Under the pieces are notes generated by a model. It worked only from the letters and a program-made list of their open reading frames with translations, had not been told where the DNA came from and made no database searches. Below, in pieces: positions 1-9,372 of a stretch of 64,000 nucleotides of DNA. Each line of letters starts with the position of its first letter. The stretch's first letter is position 1. The position numbers and the translations under genes are program-made. Source of the stretch: Aquimarina spongiae. GTDB taxonomy: Bacteria > Bacteroidota > Bacteroidia > Flavobacteriales > Flavobacteriaceae. The stretch covers positions 147,549 to 211,548 of the forward strand of contig NZ_FQYP01000010.1 of assembly GCF_900141785.1 (NCBI RefSeq), written 5' to 3'.

Positions 1-331
1 CTGAAACAGACCAATCATTCTGCTCTTCTACTGTCGTCATTACCTGTTCATTTATCGCCACCATATTCATCTTTTTGGCTTTAAGCATATCAATGCTCTT
101 ATTAATTACAATTCGTTTAAGCCAAGCACCAAAAGTAACATCACCTGTAAATTGATGTAATCTCGTAAAAGCCTTGATGAAAGATTCTTGCATAGCCTCC
201 TCTGCCTCAAATGGATCTTTGAGGAATCGTAAAGCCACATAATACATACCATCGCAGTACTTATTATAAAGCTTCATCTGTGCTCTGCGGTCATTCGCTC
301 TACACTGTTCTATTAGCTCGCTTTGTAACAA
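1..331 (-). CDS. ECF-family RNA polymerase sigma factor, C-terminal part beyond the left edge
   Basis: The minus-strand frame reads about 110 residues with clear sigma-70 region 2 features: CRANDRRAQMKLYNKYC, FEAEEAMQESFIKAF and GAWLKRIVINKSID, the standard ECF signature. Region 4 would lie outside the window. No ATG exists near the 5' end; an in-frame stop lies a few codons further upstream, so I use the TTG at 329-331, which has an AAGGAAG Shine-Dalgarno-like run just before it. A TAATTTTG -7 box lies about 90 bases upstream. ECF factors recruit core polymerase to stress or envelope regulons; no anti-sigma gene is visible, since the downstream side is off the window. The family call is secure, the start is not. 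Confidence 0.85.
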   Translation of the reverse strand, partial: MLQSELIEQCRANDRRAQMKLYNKYCDGMYYVALRFLKDPFEAEEAMQESFIKAFTRLHQFTGDVTFGAWLKRIVINKSIDMLKAKKMNMVAINEQVMTTVEEQNDWSVS

Positions 332-420
332 ACTTCCTTTACTTTTGGTTAGTGATTCTAATTAAAAACTGTTTCTAATTGTATTCATTTATATAGACGA
401 ATACAAAAGCCTAGGTGTTG

Positions 421-428
421 CAAAATTA
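421..428 (-). promoter_or_regulatory. putative -7 box for the sigma factor gene
   Basis: Read on the minus strand this is TAATTTTG, matching the Bacteroidetes -7 consensus TAnnTTTG. No convincing TTTG -33 box sits at the expected distance. It would give a leader of roughly 85 nt. Confidence 0.4.
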
Positions 429-563
429 TGTATAAAATCGAAACAAAATAATCAAACAATTGAATATCAAATAATTAATAAATATTTAACTACTCTCAAA
501 GTAAGCTTTTGTAAAGTAAATATACTATATAATACAACTTTTATTAAACTAAATTATTTAACC

Positions 564-785
564 ATGCATAAGCTAAAAAAAAGTCAGATTTACGAAGATC
601 ATGATGAAGTAAAAGATGTCTTCACACTTTTGGAGAAAAATATGAATTGTACCAATACGATAATCGATCAAATTGATTATTTACTGGAAAACAAGCATTT
701 ACCCGATTCAATATTAAAAATCCTTACTTCACTGAGAAACACCTGTGCAGTAAACATCATGAATATTGCCAGATTAACCCAATAA
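564..785 (+). CDS. small hypothetical protein, 73 aa
   Basis: I do not recognise this protein. It has no signal peptide or membrane segment and looks helical and charged (MHKLKKSQIYEDHDEVKD at the N-terminus), so it is probably cytosolic. The ATG is preceded by A/T-rich sequence without a clear Shine-Dalgarno, which is normal for this group. It stands alone between the divergent sigma factor gene and the DUF2911 gene. A regulatory partner of the neighbouring sigma factor is conceivable, but nothing in the sequence shows it. Confidence 0.55.
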   Translation: MHKLKKSQIYEDHDEVKDVFTLLEKNMNCTNTIIDQIDYLLENKHLPDSILKILTSLRNTCAVNIMNIARLTQ

Positions 786-866
786 ACCTATTACTTTTCT
801 TCATAAGGATTAATAGCATTTAGATCCCAAAAAAGACTATCTTTAATCAATCAAAGATTAACTTTT

Positions 867-1424
867 ATGTCTAGATCACTAAAACGAGTGCTATTAATCC
901 TTGCCGGCCTTTTTATTTTCGGTTTTGCCGGCTTACAATTGATAAAATACAATACCAAAAAACATAGCCCAGAAGAAGCCTTTACTCATAATGCTGGTAA
1001 TGTCAATTTTGAGATTTATTATAACAGGCCCTACAAAAAGGATAGGGAAATTTTTGGCAATTTGGTCCCTTTTGGTGAAGTATGGAGAACCGGAGCAAAT
1101 GAGGCTACGACTTTTACCACCGATAAAGACGTTATGGTAGATGGCACACAACTACCCGCAGGGACGTATACATTATGGACTATCCCCAATAAAGATTCTT
1201 GGAAAGTTATTTTTAATAATAAAATGTACGATTGGGGAGTGAGTTTCAATGATGGAAAAGCTACCCGAGATCCGCAATACGATCAACTCATTGTTGAAGT
1301 TCCTGTACAACCTCTTTTAAATGTGGTAGAGCAATTCTCCATTTATTTTCAAAATGCAAATGGATTTACCCTCATGTTCTTGGCTTGGGATCAAACCGCC
1401 GTTGCTATTCCGATAAAAGTATAA
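867..1424 (+). CDS. DUF2911 domain-containing exported protein
   Basis: The 185-residue product starts with a hydrophobic segment (residues about 7-25) that is a signal anchor or signal peptide. The rest matches DUF2911, a family common in Bacteroidetes: YYNRPYKKDREIFGNLVPFG, EVWRTGANEATTF and LPAGTYTLWTIP are its usual conserved blocks. The biochemical role is unknown; the protein is expected in the periplasm or attached to the inner membrane. A weak -7-like TATCTTTA lies at 838-845. It is followed by meaB after a gap containing its own promoter-like box, so the two are probably separate units. Confidence 0.85.
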   Translation: MSRSLKRVLLILAGLFIFGFAGLQLIKYNTKKHSPEEAFTHNAGNVNFEIYYNRPYKKDREIFGNLVPFGEVWRTGANEATTFTTDKDVMVDGTQLPAGTYTLWTIPNKDSWKVIFNNKMYDWGVSFNDGKATRDPQYDQLIVEVPVQPLLNVVEQFSIYFQNANGFTLMFLAWDQTAVAIPIKV

Positions 1425-1471
1425 TTTTAGTTTAAGGAGTAATAAAAGATATATTAACTGTTAGGAATTTA

Positions 1472-1479
1472 TAACTTTG
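1472..1479 (+). promoter_or_regulatory. -7 promoter box upstream of meaB
   Basis: TAACTTTG matches TAnnTTTG. The expected transcript start, about 5-7 bases later, gives a leader of only about 10 nt before the GTG start at 1495. No good -33 box is visible. Confidence 0.45.
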
Positions 1480-1494
1480 CCTTAAAATCAGTCT

Positions 1495-2571
1495 GTGTCT
1501 AAAGCACCCAACAAACATCCTCAATCGATCTCAAAAGTTCCTGAAAGCACCAAGAACGATGCTATTGATCGCTTTAAAAGGAAACGCCAAAAAAAAGTAA
1601 GCGTCCAAACCATTTTTGAAGGAATTTTGGCCAAAGATACTACGGCATTAAGTCGCGGTATTACTTTGATCGAAAGCACACAGGAGGATCATACCACGCA
1701 AGCACAACAACTCATAGAAAAATGTCTACCTCACTCCAATAAGGCCGTTAGGGTTGGTATTACAGGAGTACCGGGAGTAGGAAAAAGTACATTCATTGAA
1801 GCCTTAGGCGATCTTTTGATTCAAAAAGGAAAAAAAGTTGCTGTTCTGGCCGTTGATCCTAGCAGTACAATTTCGAAGGGTAGTATATTAGGAGATAAAA
1901 CCAGAATGGAATCTTTGGTGAGGTCTCGAGATGCTTTTATTCGTCCTTCCCCTTCTGGTAGTTCTCTAGGAGGAGTTGCTCAGAAGACCAGAGAATCTAT
2001 AATTCTTTGCGAAGCTGCTGGGTATGATGTAATTATTATTGAAACGGTTGGAGTTGGACAAAGCGAAACGGCAGTACATAGTATGGTGGATTTCTTTTTG
2101 CTTTTAAAATTGGCTGGAGCCGGAGATGAACTTCAAGGTATCAAAAGAGGGATTATAGAAATGGCAGATACCATAGTGATCAATAAAGCAGATGGTGATA
2201 ATCAAAAACGTGCACGTGAGGCAAAGAATCAGTTCAGGAAAGCCTTGCATCTGTTCCCTCTTGCAGAAAGCACATGGTCTCCCCAGGTAATGACCTGTAG
2301 TGCCCTAAAAAAAGAAGGGATTGAAGAGATCTGGAAGGTCATTCTGGATTATTTGGACATCACCAAAAAGAATGGCTTTTTTGAAGAGAATCGGATTCAA
2401 CAAAACAAGTTCTGGTTACTACAGACTATAGAAGAACAATTGAAAACATCATTTTTTAACAACCCAGAGGTAAAAAAAGAAATGAATACTCAGATGGAAG
2501 CAGTACAACAGCTTAAAACCTCTCCTTTTACTGCTGCCAAATATTTACTCAACCTAGGCAAGAAGCAATAA
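1495..2571 (+). CDS. meaB: MeaB-type GTPase, chaperone of B12-dependent acyl-CoA mutase
   Basis: The 358-residue product is a G3E-family P-loop GTPase of the MeaB/ArgK group. It has a Walker A GVPGVGKST, VAVLAVDPSS (switch region), ETVGVGQSE (Walker B/switch II) and base-recognition NKAD. MeaB gates delivery of adenosylcobalamin to, and protects, methylmalonyl-CoA mutase. No separate mutase gene is adjacent; the only mutase in the window is the fused IcmF at 47-50 kb, which carries its own G-domain, so this protein probably serves a methylmalonyl-CoA mutase elsewhere in the genome. The start is GTG, supported by the family N-terminus. It converges with the next gene with a 4-base gap. Confidence 0.93.
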   Translation: MSKAPNKHPQSISKVPESTKNDAIDRFKRKRQKKVSVQTIFEGILAKDTTALSRGITLIESTQEDHTTQAQQLIEKCLPHSNKAVRVGITGVPGVGKSTFIEALGDLLIQKGKKVAVLAVDPSSTISKGSILGDKTRMESLVRSRDAFIRPSPSGSSLGGVAQKTRESIILCEAAGYDVIIIETVGVGQSETAVHSMVDFFLLLKLAGAGDELQGIKRGIIEMADTIVINKADGDNQKRAREAKNQFRKALHLFPLAESTWSPQVMTCSALKKEGIEEIWKVILDYLDITKKNGFFEENRIQQNKFWLLQTIEEQLKTSFFNNPEVKKEMNTQMEAVQQLKTSPFTAAKYLLNLGKKQ

Positions 2572-2575
2572 AGTG

Positions 2576-3832
2576 CTATTTTGATTTTTCCTTAAATCCA
2601 AATCGATATGCATACCCCAGACTTAACTCAGAAAAATCTGCCTGACCCAAATTGGAATTAATTGTAGCCCCAAGAAATACATTGTTTTTTGGTGATTTGG
2701 AAGTATTAAATAGATAATATCTTATTCCCATCCTCCCAGTAATGGTTCTTTTTATCCGATAATAAGAATTCAACTCTCCTAACCTGGCATATTGTCCCTG
2801 GTAAAAAAATCCCTGACTCAATTGCCATTCAATCTTATAAAAAGGTTTGTAAATATTTATCCCAAAATCAAACAAGATTCCTACGTGTCCCAGGAAGAGC
2901 TCTGCACTTCCAAAAAAACCAAAGTTTGTTGCATAACGAAATGGGTGTTCTTTGTACTCTGGCACCTGTTCGCTTATGAGTTCTCCATCTTCTCGTATAT
3001 GATCATAGTAGTGCTCATAAAACCGATAATACGCCCCTATTCCAAACTTATACGTTTTATTGATAATCTTACCTCCTGAAAGAGCTACGGAATATACCTC
3101 TTTCTTATCATTAAAAATTCTGGAAAGCACATTTTGCCCAATACCAGCTCTGAAAGAAAAATAATTCTCTGAGTATCGTTTCTTTTTGGGCACTGGTATC
3201 CCACTCTTTTCCTGAGATACTGCTGGTTGTTTTCCTATTTCAGAAGATATATTGATCAAGAAAGAGTTCAGTCCTTGATTGGGTAACCGAGTATGTCCGT
3301 TAGAAAAATGCGCATATCCTATCCCCAAACGCCAATTGATGTTTCTCCGTTTTAAAAAATCATAATATAAAAATGAACGGAAAGTCCAATTGACTTTGGT
3401 AGTAACCGCAAGATTAAATGGATTCGTTTCGGGATCGTATTGCGTATCGAGATAAGCTGCTCCCATACCTACATTTACATTCCACCGGTCTGAACGTTTT
3501 TTAAATAAACCAAACTCAACAAATGGTAGAACCGAATATGCCAACCCTAATTTGTCGGTATTACCAAAATCTGTAATTCCTAAAGAAAGACCTGTTTTGG
3601 GGTAACCTAACTCTGCTGCCCATCGTTGATCACTTGATTGATTGTAACCGCCTATACTTACAAATAAGGATTTTTGCAGGTCTGTTTTAGGGAAGCCTGT
3701 ATTTGCCTCCATCGTTTTTCCTAGAGCTAGTTCTGGAATGATAAAAAAAGATCTGGAATTCTTTTTACCTGATTGCTGTGCATAAAGTGATACTCCCACA
3801 AAAAACAGGAGTAAATATTTTTTCTTAAACAA
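2576..3832 (-). CDS. PagL-like acyloxyacyl hydrolase / outer-membrane lipid A deacylase
   Basis: A signal peptide (residues 1-19, ending SLYAQ) precedes an outer-membrane beta-barrel-like sequence. The block YAHFSNGHTRLPNQGLNS (about 173-190) contains the His-x-Ser-Asn motif of PagL, with H175 and S177 the likely catalytic pair. PagL removes the 3-O acyl chain of lipid A. At 418 residues it is about twice the size of proteobacterial PagL: the second half (about 215-418) is rich in aromatic beta-strands and may be a further barrel domain, as in other Bacteroidetes members. The family is clear from the motif; substrate is inferred. Confidence 0.8.
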   Translation of the reverse strand: MFKKKYLLLFFVGVSLYAQQSGKKNSRSFFIIPELALGKTMEANTGFPKTDLQKSLFVSIGGYNQSSDQRWAAELGYPKTGLSLGITDFGNTDKLGLAYSVLPFVEFGLFKKRSDRWNVNVGMGAAYLDTQYDPETNPFNLAVTTKVNWTFRSFLYYDFLKRRNINWRLGIGYAHFSNGHTRLPNQGLNSFLINISSEIGKQPAVSQEKSGIPVPKKKRYSENYFSFRAGIGQNVLSRIFNDKKEVYSVALSGGKIINKTYKFGIGAYYRFYEHYYDHIREDGELISEQVPEYKEHPFRYATNFGFFGSAELFLGHVGILFDFGINIYKPFYKIEWQLSQGFFYQGQYARLGELNSYYRIKRTITGRMGIRYYLFNTSKSPKNNVFLGATINSNLGQADFSELSLGYAYRFGFKEKSK

Positions 3833-4021
3833 TATAAATGCGGTTTTATAACCTAATTGTATCCAAAAGGCTCTTAAAGGTTTGGTTGTTGTTAACTTGT
3901 TTTTTCCCCAGCATATATCTATCCAAATACGGATATCAGCATGAGGAAATATACAAATAAAAATAAATTTGCATTAGTTAGGCAGAAACAACCAAGCTTG
4001 TTTACAGAAAATAATCTTCGA

Positions 4022-4312
4022 TTATTCTTCTGCCCCCTCCATATCCTTTACCTCAGGAGCACCCACATTTTCAGGAATATTGTCGGTGGTATCGTCATCA
4101 TCAAAGGCTTGCATTGTATCCGATAATCTTTTACTTATTTTTACCAGATATGCGGTATCTTCTGTTCGTACTTCTACAGCTTCGATCAGCTCATTGTGAT
4201 GATTTTTGAAAGAAATGATATCTCTATCGGCATAGCCATCAGGAAACTTTTGTACAAGAAGGTTTAAAATGTCTTTATTCAGTTTTTTAAAATCAACAAT
4301 TACTCTTCTCAT
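4022..4312 (-). CDS. conserved hypothetical acidic protein, 96 aa
   Basis: The product begins MRRVIVDFKKLNKDILNLL, contains a compact mixed alpha/beta core, and ends in a very acidic tail (DDDDTTDNIPEN then EVKDMEGAEE). There is no signal peptide or membrane segment. I recall similar small proteins in Flavobacteriaceae without an assigned role. It is isolated, with about 190 and 350 bases of non-coding DNA on either side. The opposite-strand frame across it is low-complexity and is judged a shadow. Confidence 0.65.
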   Translation of the reverse strand: MRRVIVDFKKLNKDILNLLVQKFPDGYADRDIISFKNHHNELIEAVEVRTEDTAYLVKISKRLSDTMQAFDDDDTTDNIPENVGAPEVKDMEGAEE

Positions 4313-4658
4313 GGGTTTGCAGGTTTAGTTAGTTATAATAACAGGGTTAAAACGAAGGTCTACTTTTAATTCTATTACTAAACTTGAGGAAAATTATAGT
4401 TACTTTACCCCCAAGGAATCTTCTAATTGGGCTGGTTCCCATAACACAGCTGTAATGCTATTACAAGTCTACTTAAAATTATTGAAATTTTTGAAGAAAC
4501 AAGTTTAAAAATCAGATTATTTTTTCGGTTTTTTACTTGTTAAAAAAATCAAAACTTATCAGGATAATAACGTCAATTCAAAACTTTTTAAGACATTTAA
4601 TAGTACACCATTACATTTTATTACTACTAAAAATTTTTCCAAAGAAAAACGAACTATT
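4313..4658. other. intergenic region without a recognisable gene
   Basis: About 350 bases of AT-rich DNA between divergent genes. I see no convincing coding frame, tRNA or strong hairpin. It should hold the promoters for the hypothetical protein on the left and the BCCT transporter on the right; TACATTTT near 4612 is only a partial -7 match. Confidence 0.4.
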
Positions 4659-6179
4659 ATGAGATTTGATTTCAGCAAAAACAGTTTACTCTATATTTCA
4701 CTGGGAATCCTCCTATTTTTTTCATTTTTCTTATATTTTTTTACCGTTGAAACCTATGATGGAATAGAGTCCTTTTCCATATTGATACGACAGCTATTTG
4801 GGAGGTTTTATCTTTGGTTGGGATTGATTTGTGTAGTATTATTAGTCATGCTAGCCATTTCTAAATGGGGAAGTAAAAAATTGGGTTCCTCTACCGATAG
4901 ACCTCAATTCTCAAGGTTGGCATGGATATCCATGTTATACAGCGCAGGCATGGGTGCCGGAATTTTATTACGGGCAGTGCAGGAGCCCGTGTATATGATG
5001 AATAATCCCCCAATAAACACCAGTGCCAAGACGAGTACTATAGCACTCGAATACACTTTTTATCAATGGGGATTTACCGCCTGGGCCTTTTATGCAATCT
5101 TTGCCATAGTAGTAGGGTATTATTTATTCGTTCACTCCAAAAAAGTATTGTCAAGCAGTGCTTTTTCCTCAATATCAAAATTGGTCCCCTCTGGAGTTGC
5201 TCAGAGTATCATTTTTGGGAGTATCGATATCCTTGCTATCCTTACCACCGTTTTCGGATTGGTGGCGGCCATAGGACTCGGTACTACCCAAACCGAAGGA
5301 GGGTTGACTCATATATTAAACCATGACATAGGATTAACAGGAACTATTTTGGTCCTATTACTCATTTCAGTATTGGCATTTATATCGGTGTTTAGAGGAG
5401 TTAACAAAGGCATTAAAATCATTTCTACCTGGAATATCTATATCACCATAGGTCTATTACTCTTTGTATTTGTACAAAGTGATATCCTTTCGGTAATCTA
5501 CCAATTTTTTAATGCATTATTTCACTACATCATTGATTTTATACCTCTTAGTTTAGCGTACGGCCGGTATAACCCAGGCGAAGCGTTTCTTACGGATTGG
5601 ACCTACTATTATTGGGCGTTTTGGCTGGCCTGGGCTCCATTTACTGGCATTTTTATTGCCAGAATTTCTAAAGGAAGAACTCTTAGAGAAATTATACTAG
5701 GAGTACTTTTTATTCCCTCTCTAGGTACTTTTTTTTGGTTTACTACCTTTGGGCAATCTGCTTTTGATATCATAGAACACCTAGGAAATTATCAAGGGCA
5801 ATTTGACAACGTATTTACTTCTATTTTTATCTTTTTTGAAAATTATCCCTTACAAAGTTTTATAAATGCATTAACCATATTGCTCTTGATCAGTTTTTTG
5901 GTCACTTCACTAGATTCTGCCATTTTTGTGCTCAGCATGTTCACTGATGATGGCAAACAAGAACCTTCAAAAAAACATCGTTTATTATGGAGTATTGTTC
6001 TCACAATTTTTGCTATTGGAATCATTTTGTTGGGTAATGCTAAAGCCGAAATCAATGTATTGATTGCCATGCAAAAACTACTCATTATCACATCTTTACC
6101 TTTTTCGTTACTTATGGTGATAATGATTATATTATTCTTTAGGGATTTTAAAAAGAAAAGACCTGTTGAAAAAACTTAA
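4659..6179 (+). CDS. BCCT-family transporter (glycine betaine/choline/carnitine type)
   Basis: The 506-residue, very hydrophobic product has about 12 predicted membrane helices. Family landmarks include SMLYSAGMGAGILLRAVQEP (helix 3 glycine-rich segment), YYYWAFWLAWAPFTGIFIARISKGRT (the aromatic helix 8 and following loop) and FLVTSLDSAIFVLSM. BCCT carriers import quaternary ammonium osmolytes coupled to sodium or protons. In this marine-type genome osmoprotection is the natural role. In many members the helix 3 motif is GMGIGL; here it reads GAGILL, which is common in sodium-coupled members. The C-terminus is short, without a long osmosensing tail. Confidence 0.9.
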   Translation: MRFDFSKNSLLYISLGILLFFSFFLYFFTVETYDGIESFSILIRQLFGRFYLWLGLICVVLLVMLAISKWGSKKLGSSTDRPQFSRLAWISMLYSAGMGAGILLRAVQEPVYMMNNPPINTSAKTSTIALEYTFYQWGFTAWAFYAIFAIVVGYYLFVHSKKVLSSSAFSSISKLVPSGVAQSIIFGSIDILAILTTVFGLVAAIGLGTTQTEGGLTHILNHDIGLTGTILVLLLISVLAFISVFRGVNKGIKIISTWNIYITIGLLLFVFVQSDILSVIYQFFNALFHYIIDFIPLSLAYGRYNPGEAFLTDWTYYYWAFWLAWAPFTGIFIARISKGRTLREIILGVLFIPSLGTFFWFTTFGQSAFDIIEHLGNYQGQFDNVFTSIFIFFENYPLQSFINALTILLLISFLVTSLDSAIFVLSMFTDDGKQEPSKKHRLLWSIVLTIFAIGIILLGNAKAEINVLIAMQKLLIITSLPFSLLMVIMIILFFRDFKKKRPVEKT

Positions 6180-6224
6180 TAATAGCGAGTTTTTAACGTT
6201 ATCTATGTCGGGATCTGAAATGAC

Positions 6225-8462
6225 ATGAAGCAGTTTTTACAAAAAAAATGGGTAAAGTGGCCCTCGTTGGGCCTTGGGATTATTGTACTGGGGTTTATCG
6301 GTTTTTACCTTTCTATCTATCTGGGTGCGTGGGGCAAATTACCAACCAAACAGGAATTAGGTACGCTTAAACAGGCTCAGGCAACTCAGGTATTAGCTAA
6401 GGACGGACAACTAATTGGCAAGTATTACATCTATGATAGACAACCTATCACATATGCAGATCTTCCTGAACATTTGATTAATGCGCTTATCGCAACGGAA
6501 GATGTTCGGTTTTATGAGCACGATGGTGTGGATAACAAAAGTTTATTGCGTGTATTTTTCAAAAGTATCTTATTAAGAGATAAATCTTCTGGCGGTGGTA
6601 GTACAATTACTTTGCAATTAGCTAAGAATCTTTATGGGCGGAAAAAATATCGAATATTCAGTACGGTTATTAACAAACTAAAAGAATCTATTATTGCTCA
6701 AAGGATAGAGGAAATTTACACCAAACAAGAAATACTGGTACTGTACTTTAACACTGTACCTTTTCCGGATAACACCTACGGTATAGAAAGTGCTGCTCAA
6801 AAGTTTTTTAATAAAACCACCTCTCAACTTACCTTATCGCAATCGGCAACTTTGATTGGCACCCTAAAAGCAAATCATAGTTACAACCCTCGTCTTTTTC
6901 CAGAACGAAGTCAGTTAAGAAGAGATGTAGTCCTCAAACAAATGGTCAAATATGGATACATCTTATCTCAAAAAGCAGACAAGACAATGAGCAAAAGTAT
7001 AGCGTTGGATTATCAATATTTTAATCATGACCTTGGACTTGCTCCATATTTCAGAGAAGAGGTAAAAAAAGAGCTTCTCAAAATCATGGAACATCATAAA
7101 AAACTCGACGGTAATGATTATGATATCTACAATGATGGCCTGGTGGTTTACACTACTTTGGATTTCAAGATGCAAGCCTTGGCAGAAGAAGCTATGAAAG
7201 AACATCTAAAAAGTCTACAAAAACAATATGAAACATCGTACGGGGATCAAGCACCATGGAAGGACAAGGGATTACTCAAGAATATCATCCGGAAACAAAA
7301 AACATATAAAAAGTGGACTGAAGAGGGGTTGACAGAATCTCAAATATTGGATTCTTTATCTAAGGAAAAAGAAATTGAACTTTTTGAATGGAGTGGAGAT
7401 AGTACCAAAAAAGTTTCTTCTATAGATAGCACTCAACACTATCTTAAATTTTTAAATACCGGGATGATCGCTGTAGCACCTTCTACTGGAGCGGTACAAG
7501 TCTATATTGGCGGTATTGATTATCGTCATTTTAAATACGATCATGTATCACAAAGTAAAAGGCAAGTTGGATCGACTTTTAAACCTTTTGTGTATACCGC
7601 AGCCATAGAAGACGGTATGAAACCGTGTACTTATTTTTCAACCAAATCGATTACCTATACAGATCTAGAGGATTGGACTCCTAAAAATTCATCAAAAGAA
7701 GAAGATCCATATCTCAATTTCAGTCTGGAGACTGCACTAAGTCAATCTGTTAACACAGTAGCCGTAAAAGTTCTTAACGAAGTGGGAATCCCCAAAGTGG
7801 TAGATCAGGTAAGAAAATTAGGCATCACCGATTCGCTGTCAGAAAAACCCGCTATGGCTTTAGGCACTGATGGTATTCCTTTAAAATCTCTTGCTGGAGC
7901 CTATGCCAGTTTCGTAAACGAAAGTAAACCAGTAACCCCATTTTACATCACAAAAATTGAAGATAAAAATGGTAATCTCATACAATCTTTCGAACCCAAA
8001 ATAAAGGATACCTTAGCATACTCCGCATATACACGACAAGTAATGCTGCAGATGATGAGAGCAACCGTAAATAAAGGAACGGCTTCAAGAATACGGAATT
8101 CTTATAAGTTGAATAATGATATTGCCGGAAAGACGGGAACCACCCAAGACAATAAGGATGGCTGGTTTGTAGGGATCACTCCCAAACTTGTAACAGTTAC
8201 CTGGGTAGGTAATGATAACTACAATATTGGTTTTAAAACCACCGCTATGGGTCAGGGAGCAAATACGGCTTTACCTATTTTTGCAAAGCTATATCAAGAA
8301 ATGAATAAAGATGCTAGTTTTGACTTCATCACCAAAGCCAAATTTGAGAAACTCACTGAAGAAATTCTGGATGATCTGGATTGTAAACCCGAAAAGCGTG
8401 ATAGTTTCTTAAAACGATTATTTAGCAAAAAGCAGAAAAAGAAAAAATTCAGAAAAAATTAG
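6225..8462 (+). CDS. class A penicillin-binding protein (transglycosylase-transpeptidase)
   Basis: Bifunctional peptidoglycan synthase, anchored by one N-terminal membrane helix (about 13-35). The glycosyltransferase 51 domain (about 55-235) has the catalytic glutamate in TEDVRFYEHDG (E92) and GGSTITLQLAKN. The transpeptidase domain (about 405-690) has SxxK as S450-T-F-K453, SVN at 508-510 and KTGT at 636-639, so both active sites look intact. The tail is strongly basic (KKQKKKKFRKN). It elongates and cross-links peptidoglycan in the periplasm. It starts 45 bases after the BCCT gene and may be co-transcribed. It lacks the long linker domain of E. coli PBP1a. Confidence 0.93.
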   Translation: MKQFLQKKWVKWPSLGLGIIVLGFIGFYLSIYLGAWGKLPTKQELGTLKQAQATQVLAKDGQLIGKYYIYDRQPITYADLPEHLINALIATEDVRFYEHDGVDNKSLLRVFFKSILLRDKSSGGGSTITLQLAKNLYGRKKYRIFSTVINKLKESIIAQRIEEIYTKQEILVLYFNTVPFPDNTYGIESAAQKFFNKTTSQLTLSQSATLIGTLKANHSYNPRLFPERSQLRRDVVLKQMVKYGYILSQKADKTMSKSIALDYQYFNHDLGLAPYFREEVKKELLKIMEHHKKLDGNDYDIYNDGLVVYTTLDFKMQALAEEAMKEHLKSLQKQYETSYGDQAPWKDKGLLKNIIRKQKTYKKWTEEGLTESQILDSLSKEKEIELFEWSGDSTKKVSSIDSTQHYLKFLNTGMIAVAPSTGAVQVYIGGIDYRHFKYDHVSQSKRQVGSTFKPFVYTAAIEDGMKPCTYFSTKSITYTDLEDWTPKNSSKEEDPYLNFSLETALSQSVNTVAVKVLNEVGIPKVVDQVRKLGITDSLSEKPAMALGTDGIPLKSLAGAYASFVNESKPVTPFYITKIEDKNGNLIQSFEPKIKDTLAYSAYTRQVMLQMMRATVNKGTASRIRNSYKLNNDIAGKTGTTQDNKDGWFVGITPKLVTVTWVGNDNYNIGFKTTAMGQGANTALPIFAKLYQEMNKDASFDFITKAKFEKLTEEILDDLDCKPEKRDSFLKRLFSKKQKKKKFRKN

Positions 8463-8486
8463 AAATCAAGGCTCAAAAAGGGTTTC

Positions 8487-9053
8487 TTATGATCCGTATT
8501 TTTTGATTAAAAACCCATGAAGTTTATAGGCACCTACACCCAATAAAATACCTATTGCCATACCAGTAATGATATCCCCTGGATAATGAACTCCTAAGTA
8601 AATTCTACTATAGCTCACAACGATAGACCAAACTACCATAAAAGGAAAGATATACTTTAGACGCTTTTGTAGAGAAAGCCCTGTAAAAAAAGCCAATGCC
8701 ATAGAACTGGCAGCATGAGCCGAAAAATATCCATGACGACCACAACGTTCTGCAATAAATCTGGTAAATTCTGCTACCCCTTCTGCACGACATGGTCTTG
8801 GTCGCATAAACAATACATTCTTGAACAGGTTTGACAATTGATCAGATGCAGCAATCAAACCAGCTACGACAACCAGTGTTATAATCGTACCACGTAACCC
8901 AAAATATTTATGGAAAAAGTATAACAAAACTAAATACAAGGGAATTTGATATAACTTTTCGGTCATAAACAACCAAAATCCATCCCAAGTAGTATTCCCA
9001 AGGTTATTGAGATATAAAAAAAGATCTCTATCAAATTGTATTAGTTCTTCCAT
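8487..9053 (-). CDS. PAP2-family membrane phosphatase
   Basis: A 188-residue membrane protein carrying all three phosphatase motifs: K78..RPRP (motif 1), YFSAHAAS with H113 (motif 2) and SRIYLGVHYPGD with R150, H156 and D160 (motif 3). Such enzymes dephosphorylate undecaprenyl pyrophosphate or phosphatidic-acid-type lipids on the outer face of the inner membrane. The adjacent penicillin-binding protein makes undecaprenyl recycling plausible, but this is inferred. It is the last gene of a close minus-strand run (OmpA-like protein, 92-aa protein, PAP2) with gaps of 17 and 23 bases. Confidence 0.88.
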   Translation of the reverse strand: MEELIQFDRDLFLYLNNLGNTTWDGFWLFMTEKLYQIPLYLVLLYFFHKYFGLRGTIITLVVVAGLIAASDQLSNLFKNVLFMRPRPCRAEGVAEFTRFIAERCGRHGYFSAHAASSMALAFFTGLSLQKRLKYIFPFMVVWSIVVSYSRIYLGVHYPGDIITGMAIGILLGVGAYKLHGFLIKKYGS

Positions 9054-9076
9054 GAATCAATAGGATATCAACCGGG

Positions 9077-9355
9077 TTATTCGTCATAACGTTCTATCTC
9101 ACGATCATAAAAGTCATTTGCTTCCTGAAAAAGGTTTTCAGCTTCAGAAAGTAACTCTTTCTCATCGTGCTTATCAAATTCTTCAAGCCATTCTACCTCA
9201 TCATTTTCAAGATTGATGATAAACCTTGGAAATTCGGTATGAATCACAAAAATTGAATCAGGAAAATCAGTATTATCCCCTAACAAGAATTTTGGAAAGC
9301 TCATGATTTGTCTATAAAAATTTGCTTCAAAGGTACTACCTTTTTGAAGGAACAC
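9077..9355 (-). CDS. conserved hypothetical protein, 92 aa
   Basis: Small acidic protein with no signal peptide, rich in Phe, Asp and Glu (SFPKFLLGDNTDFPDSIFVI and DNE-type blocks near the middle). I know similar short cytosolic proteins in Flavobacteriaceae but no function. Its place between the OmpA-like gene and the PAP2 gene, 17 and 23 bases away, implies one transcript. Confidence 0.72.
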   Translation of the reverse strand: MFLQKGSTFEANFYRQIMSFPKFLLGDNTDFPDSIFVIHTEFPRFIINLENDEVEWLEEFDKHDEKELLSEAENLFQEANDFYDREIERYDE

Positions 9356-9372
9356 CAGTTATAATTTTGGTA

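Noticed and set aside
4022..4126. Plus-strand frame at 3941-4126
   Set aside because: Mostly opposite the acidic hypothetical gene, no family resemblance, unusual composition.
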